DNA from: Acidovorax sp. CF316
GTDB taxonomy: Bacteria; Pseudomonadota; Gammaproteobacteria; Burkholderiales; Burkholderiaceae_C
Reading direction: 5' to 3'
NCBI RefSeq assembly: GCF_000276605.1
Contig: NZ_AKJX01000207.1
Coordinates: 54,162 to 118,161, forward strand
Length of the DNA stretch: 64,000 nt
This document shows, one piece after another, positions 34,274 to 42,640 of this stretch (the first letter of the stretch is position 1; each line of letters opens with the position of its first letter). Position numbers and translations under genes: made by a program. Below the pieces are notes generated by a model, which was not told the DNA's origin, made no database searches, and saw nothing but the letters and a program-made list of their open reading frames with translations.

Positions 34274-35503
34274 ATGCTCAACACCCTCTGGCTGGGTTTT
34301 TTCATCATCGCCGCCGTGGCGGCCTTCGCCCAGTGGCTGGTGGGCGGCAATGCGCAGATCTTCGGCAGCATGGTCGAGGCGCTGTTCGCCATGGCCAAGC
34401 TCTCGGTCGAGGTGATGGTGCTGCTGTTCGGCACGCTCACACTGTGGCTGGGCTTTCTGCGCATTGCCGAAAAGGCCGGCATCGTCGACGCCCTCGCCCG
34501 CTGGCTGGCGCCGCTGTTCGCCAAGCTCATGCCCGAGGTGCCGCGCGGCCATCCTTCCCTGGGGCTGATCACGCTCAACTTTGCCGCCAACGCGCTGGGG
34601 CTGGACAACGCGGCCACGCCCATGGGCCTCAAGGCCATGCGCTCGCTGCAGGAGCTCAACCCCCGGCCCGACACCGCCACCAACGCGCAGATCCTGTTCC
34701 TGGTGCTCAATGCATCGTCGCTCACGCTGCTGCCGGTGACCATCTTCATGTACCGCATGCAGCAGGGCGCGCCGGACCCGACCCTGGTCTTCCTGCCCAT
34801 CCTGCTGGCCACGTCCGTCTCCACCCTGGTCGGGTTGCTGGCCGTGGCCGTGGTGCAGCGGCTGCCGCTGTGGCACCCCGTGGCGCTGGCCTACCTGCTG
34901 CCCGTGGCGCTGGTGCTGGGCGGCTTCATGGCGCTGTTGACCACGCTGAGCGCCGCGGCCCTGGCCAGCCTGTCGTCGCTGCTGGGCAACCTCACGCTGT
35001 TCTCGCTGGTGGTGCTGTTCGTGGTGCTGGGCGCCTGGCGCAAGGTGGCCGTGTACGAGGCCTTCATCGAAGGCGCGCGCGAGGGCTTCGACGTGGCCAA
35101 GGGCCTGCTGCCCTACCTGGTGGCCATGCTCTGCGCAGTGGGCGTGTTCCGCGCCTCGGGCGCGCTGGGCTATGTGCTCGACGCCATCCGCTGGTGCGTG
35201 GAGGCGGTCGGTGCCGACACCCGCTTCGTGGACGCCCTGCCCACCGCCCTGGTCAAGCCCTTCTCGGGCAGCGCCGCCCGCGCCATGCTGATCGAGACCA
35301 TGCAGACCCAGGGCGTGGACAGCTTCGCCGCCCGCGCGGCGGCCATCATCCAGGGCAGCACCGAGACCACCTTCTATGTGCTGGCGGTGTACTTCGGTGC
35401 GGTGGGGATCCAGCGTGCGCGGCATTCGGTGGCGTGCGCGCTGCTGGCCGAATTGGCGGGTGTGATTGCCGCCATCGCCGTCTGCTACTGGTTCTTTGGC
35501 TAA
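34274..35503 (+). CDS. SpmA-SpmB-like membrane protein with two nucleoside-recognition (Gate) domains
   Basis: A 409-residue membrane protein with about ten hydrophobic segments. The first half matches SpmA (LITLNFAANALGLDNAATPMGLKAM near residue 97). The second half matches SpmB (YEAFIEGAREGFDVAKGLLPYLVAML and IIQGSTETTFYVLAVYFGAVG). In Bacillus these are two spore maturation proteins; here they are one polypeptide in a non-sporulating lineage. Gate-domain proteins are thought to transport nucleosides or other small molecules, without direct proof for this subgroup. The stop overlaps the convergent araC-type gene in CTAA (35500-35503). Confidence 0.92.
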   Translation: MLNTLWLGFFIIAAVAAFAQWLVGGNAQIFGSMVEALFAMAKLSVEVMVLLFGTLTLWLGFLRIAEKAGIVDALARWLAPLFAKLMPEVPRGHPSLGLITLNFAANALGLDNAATPMGLKAMRSLQELNPRPDTATNAQILFLVLNASSLTLLPVTIFMYRMQQGAPDPTLVFLPILLATSVSTLVGLLAVAVVQRLPLWHPVALAYLLPVALVLGGFMALLTTLSAAALASLSSLLGNLTLFSLVVLFVVLGAWRKVAVYEAFIEGAREGFDVAKGLLPYLVAMLCAVGVFRASGALGYVLDAIRWCVEAVGADTRFVDALPTALVKPFSGSAARAMLIETMQTQGVDSFAARAAAIIQGSTETTFYVLAVYFGAVGIQRARHSVACALLAELAGVIAAIAVCYWFFG

Positions 35504-36471
35504 ACCAAGGCGGTGGCGGCTTCCACCCGCCGCTCACTCCCAGGCGAACGCCCCGACCAGCGCTTGTAGGCCCGGCTGAACGCCGCCTCCGACTGGTAGC
35601 CCAGGCTGTCGGCCAGCTCGGCCAGGCGCACCTGCCCTTCCTGCAGGCGCGACTGGGCCAGGGCCATGCGCCAAAGGGTCAGGTACTGCATCACCGGCAT
35701 GCCCACCGATGCCGCAAAGCGCGCGGCAAAGGCCGAGCGCGACATGGCCACGGCGCTGGCCAGCGAAGCCAGGGTCCAGGGCGTGCCGGGCTGCTCGTGC
35801 ATGAGCACCAGGGCCGGGCCGAGCTGGGCGTCCTGCAGGGCGCCCAGCCAGCCGGTGCGCGCGCCCGGGTCGTTCTGCAGCCAGGTGCGGATGGCCTGTA
35901 GCACCAGCACGTCGGCCAGGCGCGTGGCCACGGCCTCGCCGCCGGGCCGAAGGTGCTGGACCTCTTCCTGCAGCAGCGCCAGGATGGGCGCGAGCCAGTT
36001 CGATGGGCCCAGCGACTGCCCGCCGAGCACGATCTGGCGCGGCAGCGCATGCACCAGGCGGCGGGCCAGCACATCGTCAAAACGCACGGCACCACACACC
36101 AGGGCGACAGGCGCGTTGCCTTCGCCGTGGCGCATGATCTCGAAGCGCCCGCCGAGCTGCACGCGCGGCAGGTCGAAGAAATCGTCGGCCTGCGAGGTGG
36201 CGGTGGACAGCAGGTCGTGCCCCTCACCGCGCGGCACCAGCGCGAAGTCACCGGCCCGCAGCAACACGGGCTCGGCGCCCGGCACGCGCAGCCAGCATTC
36301 GCCCGCCGTGATGGCGTGGAACATCAGGCAGCCCGGGATCGGCGGCAGCGCAATGCCCAGGGGCGGGTGCAGATAGGAGTAGCAGTAGATCACGCCCGTC
36401 ATGCGCAACAGGTGCAGGGCCCGGCCCAGCGGGTCGGTGGCGGCAGAGGCGGCTTCAACCTGGATGTCCAT
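35500..36471 (-). CDS. AraC family transcription regulator
   Basis: A 323-residue regulator. The N-terminal half is a cupin-like ligand domain (HAITAGECWLRVPGAEPVLLRAGDFALVPRGEGH, AraC-binding-like cupin_6). The C-terminal 100 residues form the double helix-turn-helix (WTLASLASAVAMSRSAFAARF and LAELADSLGYQSEAAFSRAYKRW). It diverges from the NmrA-like reductase gene (start 36593) with 121 bases between them. In this arrangement the regulator usually controls the neighbouring reductase in response to a small molecule. The ligand is not known. Confidence 0.94.
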   Translation of the reverse strand: MDIQVEAASAATDPLGRALHLLRMTGVIYCYSYLHPPLGIALPPIPGCLMFHAITAGECWLRVPGAEPVLLRAGDFALVPRGEGHDLLSTATSQADDFFDLPRVQLGGRFEIMRHGEGNAPVALVCGAVRFDDVLARRLVHALPRQIVLGGQSLGPSNWLAPILALLQEEVQHLRPGGEAVATRLADVLVLQAIRTWLQNDPGARTGWLGALQDAQLGPALVLMHEQPGTPWTLASLASAVAMSRSAFAARFAASVGMPVMQYLTLWRMALAQSRLQEGQVRLAELADSLGYQSEAAFSRAYKRWSGRSPGSERRVEAATALV

Positions 36472-36592
36472 GCCGCCATCCTAATCCGATCTGGACGAAT
36501 AATCAAAAAACACCTTCTATTCATCATTGGCATGCCGGACGCTGGCCGAGACACTGGACGCCTGTTTGTTCCACAACCCCTCGGAGTTCCAC

Positions 36593-37489
36593 ATGTCAGA
36601 CATCGCAGTGATGGGTGCCACCGGCCACACGGGCAGCGTGATCGCCCGCAACCTCCTTGCCCTGGGCCACCGCGTGCGTGCCCTGGGCCGCTCGGCCGAG
36701 CGGCTCGACGCCTTGCGGCAACAGGGTGCGCAGGTGCACGTGGGTGATGCCGCCGACCCGGCCTACCTCACCCGCGCTTTCGAAGGCGCCGACGCCGTCT
36801 ACGCCATGATGCCCTTCGACCCCACGGCCCCCGGTTTCGTGGAGCTGCAGCGCACCCAGGGCCAGGCCATCGTGGCGGCGCTGCAGGCGGCGCGCGTGCC
36901 GCATGTGGTGGCGCTCAGCAGCCTGGGCGCCGAGCAGCCTGCCGGCACGGGTGTGCTGGTCAGCCTGCACGAGCAGGAACAGCGCCTGGCCACGCTGCAG
37001 CACAGCCACGTGCTCAGGCTGCGCCCGGCCATGTTCTACGAGGGCCTGTTCAACCTGCTGCCCGGCGTCAAATACGGCGGCAGCCTGGCCGATGCCTTTG
37101 CGCCCGATCTGCCCATCCCCATGATCGCCACGCGCGATATTGCCGATGCGGCCACCGCGGCGCTGGACCAGCGCGGCTGGACAGGCCACAGCGTGCGCGA
37201 GCTGCTGGGCCCCGGGGACCTGAGCCACGAGCAGCTCGCCACCTTCGTGGGCGGGGTGATCGGCCAGCCGGCGCTGGCCTACCAGCAGCTTCCGTATGAC
37301 GCCGCCGCTCAGGGCATGGCCCAGGCCGGCATTGCGCCCGACCTGGCCTACCTGCTGGCCGAGATGGCGCGCGCCCTCAACGAAGGGCGCGTGCGCTCGG
37401 TGGAGGGGCGCAATGCGCGCAATACCACCGCCACCCCACTGCAATCCCTGGCCCCGGCCATCAAGGCGGCTTACGACGCCCTGCCCTGA
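36593..37489 (+). CDS. NmrA-like NAD(P)-binding oxidoreductase
   Basis: The 298-residue protein is an atypical short-chain dehydrogenase of the NmrA/NAD(P)H-binding group, with the dinucleotide loop VMGATGHTGSVIARNL at residues 6-21. VYAMMPFD, VALSSLGAEQ and LRPAMFYEGLFNLLPG follow. There is no YxxxK catalytic pair in the usual place. Members act as NAD(P)H sensors or as quinone-reductase-like or reactive-electrophile reductases. ATG 36593 (MSDIAVMG) starts the domain exactly. It is divergent from the AraC regulator, which probably controls it. Confidence 0.9.
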   Translation: MSDIAVMGATGHTGSVIARNLLALGHRVRALGRSAERLDALRQQGAQVHVGDAADPAYLTRAFEGADAVYAMMPFDPTAPGFVELQRTQGQAIVAALQAARVPHVVALSSLGAEQPAGTGVLVSLHEQEQRLATLQHSHVLRLRPAMFYEGLFNLLPGVKYGGSLADAFAPDLPIPMIATRDIADAATAALDQRGWTGHSVRELLGPGDLSHEQLATFVGGVIGQPALAYQQLPYDAAAQGMAQAGIAPDLAYLLAEMARALNEGRVRSVEGRNARNTTATPLQSLAPAIKAAYDALP

Positions 37490-37499
37490 AATGCAGAAA

Positions 37500-37527
37500 G
37501 GCCACGGCAATCTGCACTGCCGTGGCC
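37500..37527. terminator. Strong hairpin between convergent genes
   Basis: GGCCACGGCA (37500-37509) and TGCCGTGGCC (37518-37527) form a perfect 10-bp stem with an 8-base loop. It lies between the NmrA-like gene and the convergent ZIP transporter gene. The minus-strand side is followed by TTTCTGCATTT, so it could end transcription of the ZIP gene, and perhaps both. Confidence 0.7.
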
Positions 37528-37549
37528 GTTGGTCATGCGGGGCGCGGTA

Positions 37550-38482
37550 TCAGCCCAGGGCCGTATCCAGCACCATCATGATCACGAAGCCCAGCATCAA
37601 CCCCCCGGTCGCCCAGGCCTCGTGGCCCTTGCGGTGCGACTCGGGGATGATCTCGTGGCTGATCACGAACAGCATGGCGCCAGCGGCAAAGCCCAGGCCC
37701 CAGGGCAAGAGGCTCACCGAGTAGCTGACCACGGCGGCGCCGATCACCGCACCGATGGGCTCCACCAGCCCCGAGGCCATGCCCAAGCCCACGGCCAGCC
37801 AGCGCTTGTAGCCGGCGGCCAGCAGGGCCACGGCCACCACCAGGCCCTCGGGCACATCCTGGATGGCGATGCCCGTGGCCAGGGCGCCGGCGCGCATGGT
37901 GTCGCCGCTGGCATAGCCCACGCCGATGGCCAGGCCCTCGGGCAGGTTGTGCAGCGCGATCGCGAACACGAACAGCCAGGTGCGCCGCAGCGTGCGCGAG
38001 GTCTGGCCCTCCACGCCCTTGATGAAATGCTCGTGCGGCAGCAGGCGCTCCATCAGCAGCAGCACCAGCGCACCGAGCAGGATGGCCGCACCCATGGTGC
38101 CGCCCGCCTCCCAGGCCCCGGCACCGGCGGCGCGCGAGGCATTGATGCCCGGGATGATGAGCGAGAACGAGCAGGCCGCCAGCATCACGCCCGCGCCAAA
38201 GCCGAACAGCGTGTCCTGCGTGCGCTCGGAGATGCGCTGCGAGAGCATCACCGGCAGCGTGCCCAGGGCCGTGGCCAGGGCCGCAACGCTGCCGCCCAGC
38301 AGCGCCGACAGCACCACCGGCTGCTGCGCAATCCACTGCCAGATCTGCAGCGTGCCGACCACGCCCCCGGTCAGCACGATGGCAAGGCCCAACCACTGGC
38401 GCAAGTGCAAGGACTGGCGGGCAGCAGGGGCATGGCCGGCAGGCAGCGCGGCGTTGTCGGGTGACGGCGGGGGAACGGGCAT
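37550..38482 (-). CDS. ZIP family metal transporter
   Basis: A 310-residue transporter of the ZIP family, which moves Zn2+ or other divalent metals into the cytoplasm. It has about eight helices. The metal-site helices are visible as FAIALHNLPEGLAIGVGYASGD and GIAIQDVPEGLVVAVAL, and the conserved SGLVEPIGAVIGA also appears. A His-containing segment (RLLPHEHFIKG) lies in the loop between helices 3 and 4. ATG 38482 has GGAG at a good distance; an ATG at 38503 would add 7 residues. It follows sodA by 57 bases on the same strand, though a link to manganese is only a guess. Confidence 0.92.
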   Translation of the reverse strand: MPVPPPSPDNAALPAGHAPAARQSLHLRQWLGLAIVLTGGVVGTLQIWQWIAQQPVVLSALLGGSVAALATALGTLPVMLSQRISERTQDTLFGFGAGVMLAACSFSLIIPGINASRAAGAGAWEAGGTMGAAILLGALVLLLMERLLPHEHFIKGVEGQTSRTLRRTWLFVFAIALHNLPEGLAIGVGYASGDTMRAGALATGIAIQDVPEGLVVAVALLAAGYKRWLAVGLGMASGLVEPIGAVIGAAVVSYSVSLLPWGLGFAAGAMLFVISHEIIPESHRKGHEAWATGGLMLGFVIMMVLDTALG

Positions 38483-38539
38483 GGTGTCGGCTCCGGATGG
38501 CATCGGGTCAGGGCGCAGGGCGCGGCAGTGCGGATCGAT

Positions 38540-39163
38540 TCAGCCGCGCGCCAGGGCGTAGCGGCGGGCCACCTCGGCCCAGTCCACCACGTTATAGAAC
38601 GCCGCGATGTATTCGGGGCGGCGATTTTGGTACTGCAGGTAGTAGGCGTGTTCCCACACGTCCAGGCCCAGGATGGGGGTGTTGCCCGACAGCAGGCCGG
38701 CCATCAGCGGGCTGTCCTGGTTGCCCGAGCTCTCCACCACCAGCTTGCCGGCGCTGTTCACCGACAGCCAGGCCCAGCCGCTGCCAAAGCGCGTGAGCGC
38801 GGCCTTGGTAAAAGCGTCCTTGAAGGCATCGAAGCCGCCCAGGTCCGCCTGGACGGCCTCGGCCAGCGCGCCCTGCGGTTCACCGCCGCCCGTGGGCGAC
38901 ATCACGGTCCAGAACAGCGTGTGGTTGGCATGGCCGCCACCGTTGTTGCGCACGGGGCCCTGCAGGTTCTCGGGCAATTGCGCAATGCCGGCCACCAGCT
39001 CGTCCACCGGCAGGCCGGCGTGGGGCGTGCCGTCCAGCGCGGCGTTCAGGTTGTTGATATAGGTCTGGTGGTGCTTGGTGTGGTGGATCTCCATCGTGCG
39101 GGCATCGATGTGGGGTTCCAGCGCGTCATAGGCATAGGGCAAGGCAGGCAGCGAATAGAGCAT
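38540..39163 (-). CDS. sodA: Superoxide dismutase, Mn type
   Basis: The 207-residue enzyme dismutates superoxide to O2 and H2O2. Metal ligands are H27 ([12 protein letters not shown]), the second His in [11 protein letters not shown], and the Asp and His of [13 protein letters not shown]. The Gly in GGHANH and the Gln in GNQDSPLM are the residues that mark manganese rather than iron enzymes. AAAGGA lies 7 bases before the ATG. It follows the unknown 166-residue gene by 57 bases, and both lie downstream of a Fur box at 39782-39800, so iron limitation probably raises its expression. Confidence 0.95.
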   Translation of the reverse strand: MLYSLPALPYAYDALEPHIDARTMEIHHTKHHQTYINNLNAALDGTPHAGLPVDELVAGIAQLPENLQGPVRNNGGGHANHTLFWTVMSPTGGGEPQGALAEAVQADLGGFDAFKDAFTKAALTRFGSGWAWLSVNSAGKLVVESSGNQDSPLMAGLLSGNTPILGLDVWEHAYYLQYQNRRPEYIAAFYNVVDWAEVARRYALARG

Positions 39164-39220
39164 GGGTTCCTTTCAGGTGGGGTGAATCGTCAATGGCCAG
39201 GTGGAAAAAATCGGGGAAGC

Positions 39221-39721
39221 TCAATGCGCCGTGCCCTGCAGCACGCCCGAGGCGGCGGCCAGCACGGCGGTGGTGTCGGGGTGCGGGCCATGGGCCTGCA
39301 CGTGGCGCAGCAGCGCGGCATGGGATTCGCGGCTGTGGCGCCAGGCCGCCCGCTGCAGGGCGGTGCCCTGGCTGCCATCGGCCATCAGGCCCAGCAGCGT
39401 GGCATGCACGCTGCACAGCAACTGCGCAGACGCGTCCAGCGCGCCGGCTTCGGCCTGCAGGTCGGCCAGGTTCAGGTGCGAGACCACCAGGGCGGCAATG
39501 CAGTCGTCTTCCCGGCCGGCGGGGGGTGCCTGCACGATGCGCAGCGCCAGTACCAAGGCCTGCTGCTGGTAGGCCAGCGCCATCACGGGCTGTTCCATGT
39601 GCAGCGCCGCATTGGCGCGCTGCAGCGTGCGCTCCCAATGCGCCAGCGTGGCGGGCTCGGGCGCCAGGGCGTCCCGGGCGGTGGTGGCAATCGAAGGGCT
39701 GGATGCGTGACGCAGGTCCAT
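39221..39721 (-). CDS. Unknown protein encoded upstream of sodA
   Basis: The 166-residue protein is predicted helical and soluble. Residues 27-95 look like two or three TPR-like helices (HWERTLQRANAALHMEQPVMALAYQQQALVLALRI). CAGGAG lies 8 bases before the ATG. Its position between a Fur box and sodA recalls the fumC-orfX-sodA operon of pseudomonads, where orfX is also uncharacterised. Whether this is the same family cannot be decided by eye. There is no fumC here. Confidence 0.8.
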   Translation of the reverse strand: MDLRHASSPSIATTARDALAPEPATLAHWERTLQRANAALHMEQPVMALAYQQQALVLALRIVQAPPAGREDDCIAALVVSHLNLADLQAEAGALDASAQLLCSVHATLLGLMADGSQGTALQRAAWRHSRESHAALLRHVQAHGPHPDTTAVLAAASGVLQGTAH

Positions 39722-39781
39722 GGCAATGCTCCTGGTGGGAGCCTTTTGCGGTGGACGGGTGTAGCGTACTCAGGCAATTAA

Positions 39782-39800
39782 AATGATATGCATTCTCATT
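39782..39800 (-). promoter_or_regulatory. Fur box upstream of the sodA operon
   Basis: AATGATATGCATTCTCATT reads on the minus strand as AATGAGAATGCATATCATT. The inner 15 bases TGAGAATGCATATCA match the 7-1-7 Fur consensus TGATAATNATTATCA at 12 of 14 informative positions. It lies 61 bases upstream of the first gene's ATG, a fitting place for a repressor site over the promoter. Confidence 0.75.
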
Positions 39801-39910
39801 CGTATTGTCCAGCGAGGGGTTTTGTGGCGGGCACATCAGGGAAAGCGCACAGCCCGGTGCGGCCCGTCTTTGCGAGCCACCTGTGGCACGGATCAGGCAC
39901 CATTGCCTCC

Positions 39911-40618
39911 ATGGTTCCCCCTCTCCATCGCTACAAGGCCCTGCTGTTCGACATGAACGAAACGTTCATGTTTGGCGGCGACCGCCTGGGGCCCGGCGAA
40001 GACTTCGATGCCACCTACCGCGCTGTGGGCGGCGCTGCGCTGTCTGCAGAAGCCGTTGCGCATTGCGTTGGCGCAGCCGTGGCGGGCTTTCTTGCCGACT
40101 ACACCAACCCTGCCCTTGTCGACGACTTCCCGTCCCTGCGAGAGACGCTTGCCAAACACAGCATACCGTCCAGGCACGAGGCCCGGCTTCTGGAGCTTGT
40201 CATTGCAAGGCACGAGGTGGGCGTGGTCCCGGAATGGGCAGCACAGGTGCTTCTCACGCTGGCCCGGTCCCACCGGATGGGGTTGGTGAGCAACCTCTGG
40301 GCGCCCTCCCACCACTGGCAGCCCGAGCTGCGCCGGTCGAAGGTCGCGCCCGTGCTGGAATGCCAAGTCTTCTCTTCGGACACGAGGTCCATCAAGCCCT
40401 CCCCCCGACTACTCCTGCAAGCGCTGGGTATGCTGGACTTGCCGCCCCAGGATGTGCTGTTCGTCGGCGACAGCCTTGAGCGGGATATTGCTCCAGCCAA
40501 GGCGCTGGGGATGGCAACCTGCTGGGTCACGGCCTGCGGCGGCGGCGCGGATGTGGCGGATTTCTGCATACCCTCGATCGCTGCGCTGACCGCGGTGCCC
40601 ACCCCGGCGCGCGGGTAA
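39911..40618 (+). CDS. HAD family hydrolase
   Basis: A 235-residue haloacid dehalogenase-superfamily protein with a helical cap between motifs I and II. Motif I is LLFDMNETF, with Asn where most HAD phosphatases have the second Asp. Motif II is the Ser in GLVSNLW, motif III the Lys in SIKPSP and motif IV VGDSLERDIAPAKALGM. The fold is complete, but the Asn leaves the phosphatase general acid open to question. ATG 39911 starts the domain; the long frame above it overlaps the Fur box region. The substrate is unknown. Confidence 0.87.
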   Translation: MVPPLHRYKALLFDMNETFMFGGDRLGPGEDFDATYRAVGGAALSAEAVAHCVGAAVAGFLADYTNPALVDDFPSLRETLAKHSIPSRHEARLLELVIARHEVGVVPEWAAQVLLTLARSHRMGLVSNLWAPSHHWQPELRRSKVAPVLECQVFSSDTRSIKPSPRLLLQALGMLDLPPQDVLFVGDSLERDIAPAKALGMATCWVTACGGGADVADFCIPSIAALTAVPTPARG

Positions 40619-41062
40619 GTCCCGGACGACAGGCCTTCACAGCCGGGTGAGGTCGGGGTAAGGTCGGATGGTGCTGCGCGATCCGACGTTGCGAAACTGG
40701 CCGGCCTGACCTCCAACATGTGCTCGCAACGCTGGATGGGGTCCATAGGCGCGCAAGGGCCCAGTGAAAGCCCGCAGGCCAGGTCGGTACCAAATCAGCG
40801 AACATGGGTTCTCACGAAAGACCATGCGGCAGCGAAGAGGGTCACCTGCACCACCCCAAGTTCTTGAGGCTGATGGTGTGAAAGCCAAACCTGGCATGGA
40901 GCAGGCCTATCCATTAACAAGTAGTAACATTCGAGCCCAGGTGAGAGGCCGATCCGGGACACTGAGACCCATCCGATGGCAGGGTCCGGCCGATTGCCCA
41001 CCACCCCAAAACACGCCAGCATCGACCCTCATTGCAAGGCACCTCCTCTCACCGCCGCACCC
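40619..41062. other. 444-base stretch with no supported gene
   Basis: No frame here has a convincing start, ribosome site and protein-like composition. The base composition is visibly lower in GC than the flanking genes, especially 40890-40950 (TATCCATTAACAAGTAGTAACATTC). That part would suit the promoter of the EAL gene at 41063 or a decayed gene. I see no clear inverted repeat, insertion-sequence end or terminator with a T-run. Confidence 0.5.
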
Positions 41063-42634
41063 ATGAAACGCTTCTACGTCGTTGCCTCGGTCCCCCTGCT
41101 GCTGGCGGCGTTGATTCCCATCGCGGCCTCGCTTTACCTGGCACAGCGCAAGGCCCGGGATGACCAGGTGGCCTACCTGACCTCGCTGGCGGACGAGGTG
41201 CTGCGCCGGGGCATCGCCTCGCGCCAGCAGCTGGTGGCGGCCTTGAACGAGCTCGACAAGGACCCCAGCCCACCCTGCGGCCAGGCCAGCCTGGCGCGCA
41301 TGCAGCAGATGGTGGGCACCTCGTTCTACCTGCAGGGCATGGGTTCGGTGGTGGAAGGGACGCTGGTCTGCAGCACGCTCACCCTGGGCAGCGGTCCGGT
41401 GGCACTGGCCGGCAAGCCGATGGTCACCTCCTCGGGCATCTCCAGCTGGATCGGAGCGCGCCTGCCCTTCGCGCCCGAGCAGCCCTTCCACATCTATGCG
41501 CGCAACGGCCATGCGGTGATCATCCACCCCGGCATCGTGATCGACATGCCGGTGCTGCATGCCGATGTGTCGCTGGGCCTGGCGATCACCACCCCCAAGG
41601 CGCTGATCCGCTCCCGGGGGCCACTGCAGGAGGCCTGGCTGGACCTCTACCAGGCCCCCGCCCCCAGCCTGGTGGAAAGCGACACGCACCACATCGTGTT
41701 TCGCAGCTCCCAGGAGAACAACATCGCGGCCCTGGCCGCCGCGCCCAAGGCCCTGGCCTACGAGGGCCTGGCGGCCCAGGCGCTGGTGCTGGCACCTCTG
41801 GGGCTGGTGGCCAGCGCCACCCTGGCGCTGGGAGTGGCGGCGCTCACGCGCTGGACCCTGTCCTCCCGGTCCCGGCTGCGTGCGGGCCTCAGGCGGCGCG
41901 AGTTCTTCGTGCTGTACCAGCCCATCGTGGACCTGCAGACCCGCCGCTGGGTGGGCGCAGAGGCCCTGCTGCGCTGGCGCCGTGGCAACGGCAAGGCCAA
42001 CGCCACCCTGGTGCCGCCCGACGAATTCATCGCCGAGGCAGAGCGCACCGGCGTAGTGGCGCACATCACCCGCTACGTGATGGACCGCGTGCTCGAAGAC
42101 CTGCCCGATGTGCTCAAGGCCAGCCCGGGCTTTCACGTCAGTCTGAACCTCTCGCCCCAGGACCTGGTGGCCGACGGGCCCGTGCAATACCTGCAGCAGC
42201 GCTTCGACGCCCAGGACCTGCCACCGGGGGCCTTGATGCTGGAGGTGACCGAGCGCGGCCTGGTGGACGTCGAGGCCGCCAGGCCCGCATTGCAGGCGGG
42301 CCGACAGATCGGCGCGTCCATCGCCATGGACGACTTCGGCACCGGCTATTCGAGCCTGTCCATGCTCGAATCCATCGACATCGACACGCTCAAGATCGAC
42401 CGCATCTTCATCGCCAGCATCGGCGCGCAGGCCGCCATCAGCCCGGTCACCACGCACATCATCGAGATGGCGCAGAAGCTGGGGCTGGACCTGATCGCCG
42501 AGGGCGTGGAAACCCAGTTCCAGGCCGACTTCCTGCGCGAGCGCGGCGTGCGGCATGCGCAGGGCTGGCTGTTTGCCAAGGCCATGCCACTGGCCGAGCT
42601 GCTGGCAGGGCTCAAGGCCCAGGCAGCTCGATAG
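41063..42634 (+). CDS. CSS-motif cyclic di-GMP phosphodiesterase (EAL)
   Basis: This 523-residue inner-membrane protein has a first TM helix (8-26), a periplasmic domain of about 200 residues, a second TM helix (about 232-258) and a cytoplasmic EAL domain. The periplasmic part holds the paired cysteines of the CSS motif (PPCGQASL and LVCSTL), whose disulfide state tunes activity in E. coli relatives. The EAL domain is complete: GAEALLRW, SLNLSPQDL, MDDFGTGYSSL and EGVETQFQADFL. It should hydrolyse cyclic di-GMP made by enzymes such as the GGDEF protein at 27199. ATG 41063 (MKRFYVV) precedes the first helix directly. Confidence 0.93.
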   Translation: MKRFYVVASVPLLLAALIPIAASLYLAQRKARDDQVAYLTSLADEVLRRGIASRQQLVAALNELDKDPSPPCGQASLARMQQMVGTSFYLQGMGSVVEGTLVCSTLTLGSGPVALAGKPMVTSSGISSWIGARLPFAPEQPFHIYARNGHAVIIHPGIVIDMPVLHADVSLGLAITTPKALIRSRGPLQEAWLDLYQAPAPSLVESDTHHIVFRSSQENNIAALAAAPKALAYEGLAAQALVLAPLGLVASATLALGVAALTRWTLSSRSRLRAGLRRREFFVLYQPIVDLQTRRWVGAEALLRWRRGNGKANATLVPPDEFIAEAERTGVVAHITRYVMDRVLEDLPDVLKASPGFHVSLNLSPQDLVADGPVQYLQQRFDAQDLPPGALMLEVTERGLVDVEAARPALQAGRQIGASIAMDDFGTGYSSLSMLESIDIDTLKIDRIFIASIGAQAAISPVTTHIIEMAQKLGLDLIAEGVETQFQADFLRERGVRHAQGWLFAKAMPLAELLAGLKAQAAR

Positions 42635-42640
42635 ACGCGC

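Noticed and set aside
39788..39910. Upstream extension of the HAD protein
   Set aside because: The extra 41 residues begin inside the Fur box region, and the domain starts at 39911.
40764..41066. Small plus-strand frame in the geneless stretch
   Set aside because: No ribosome site, no protein-like hydrophobic pattern and no recognisable family.
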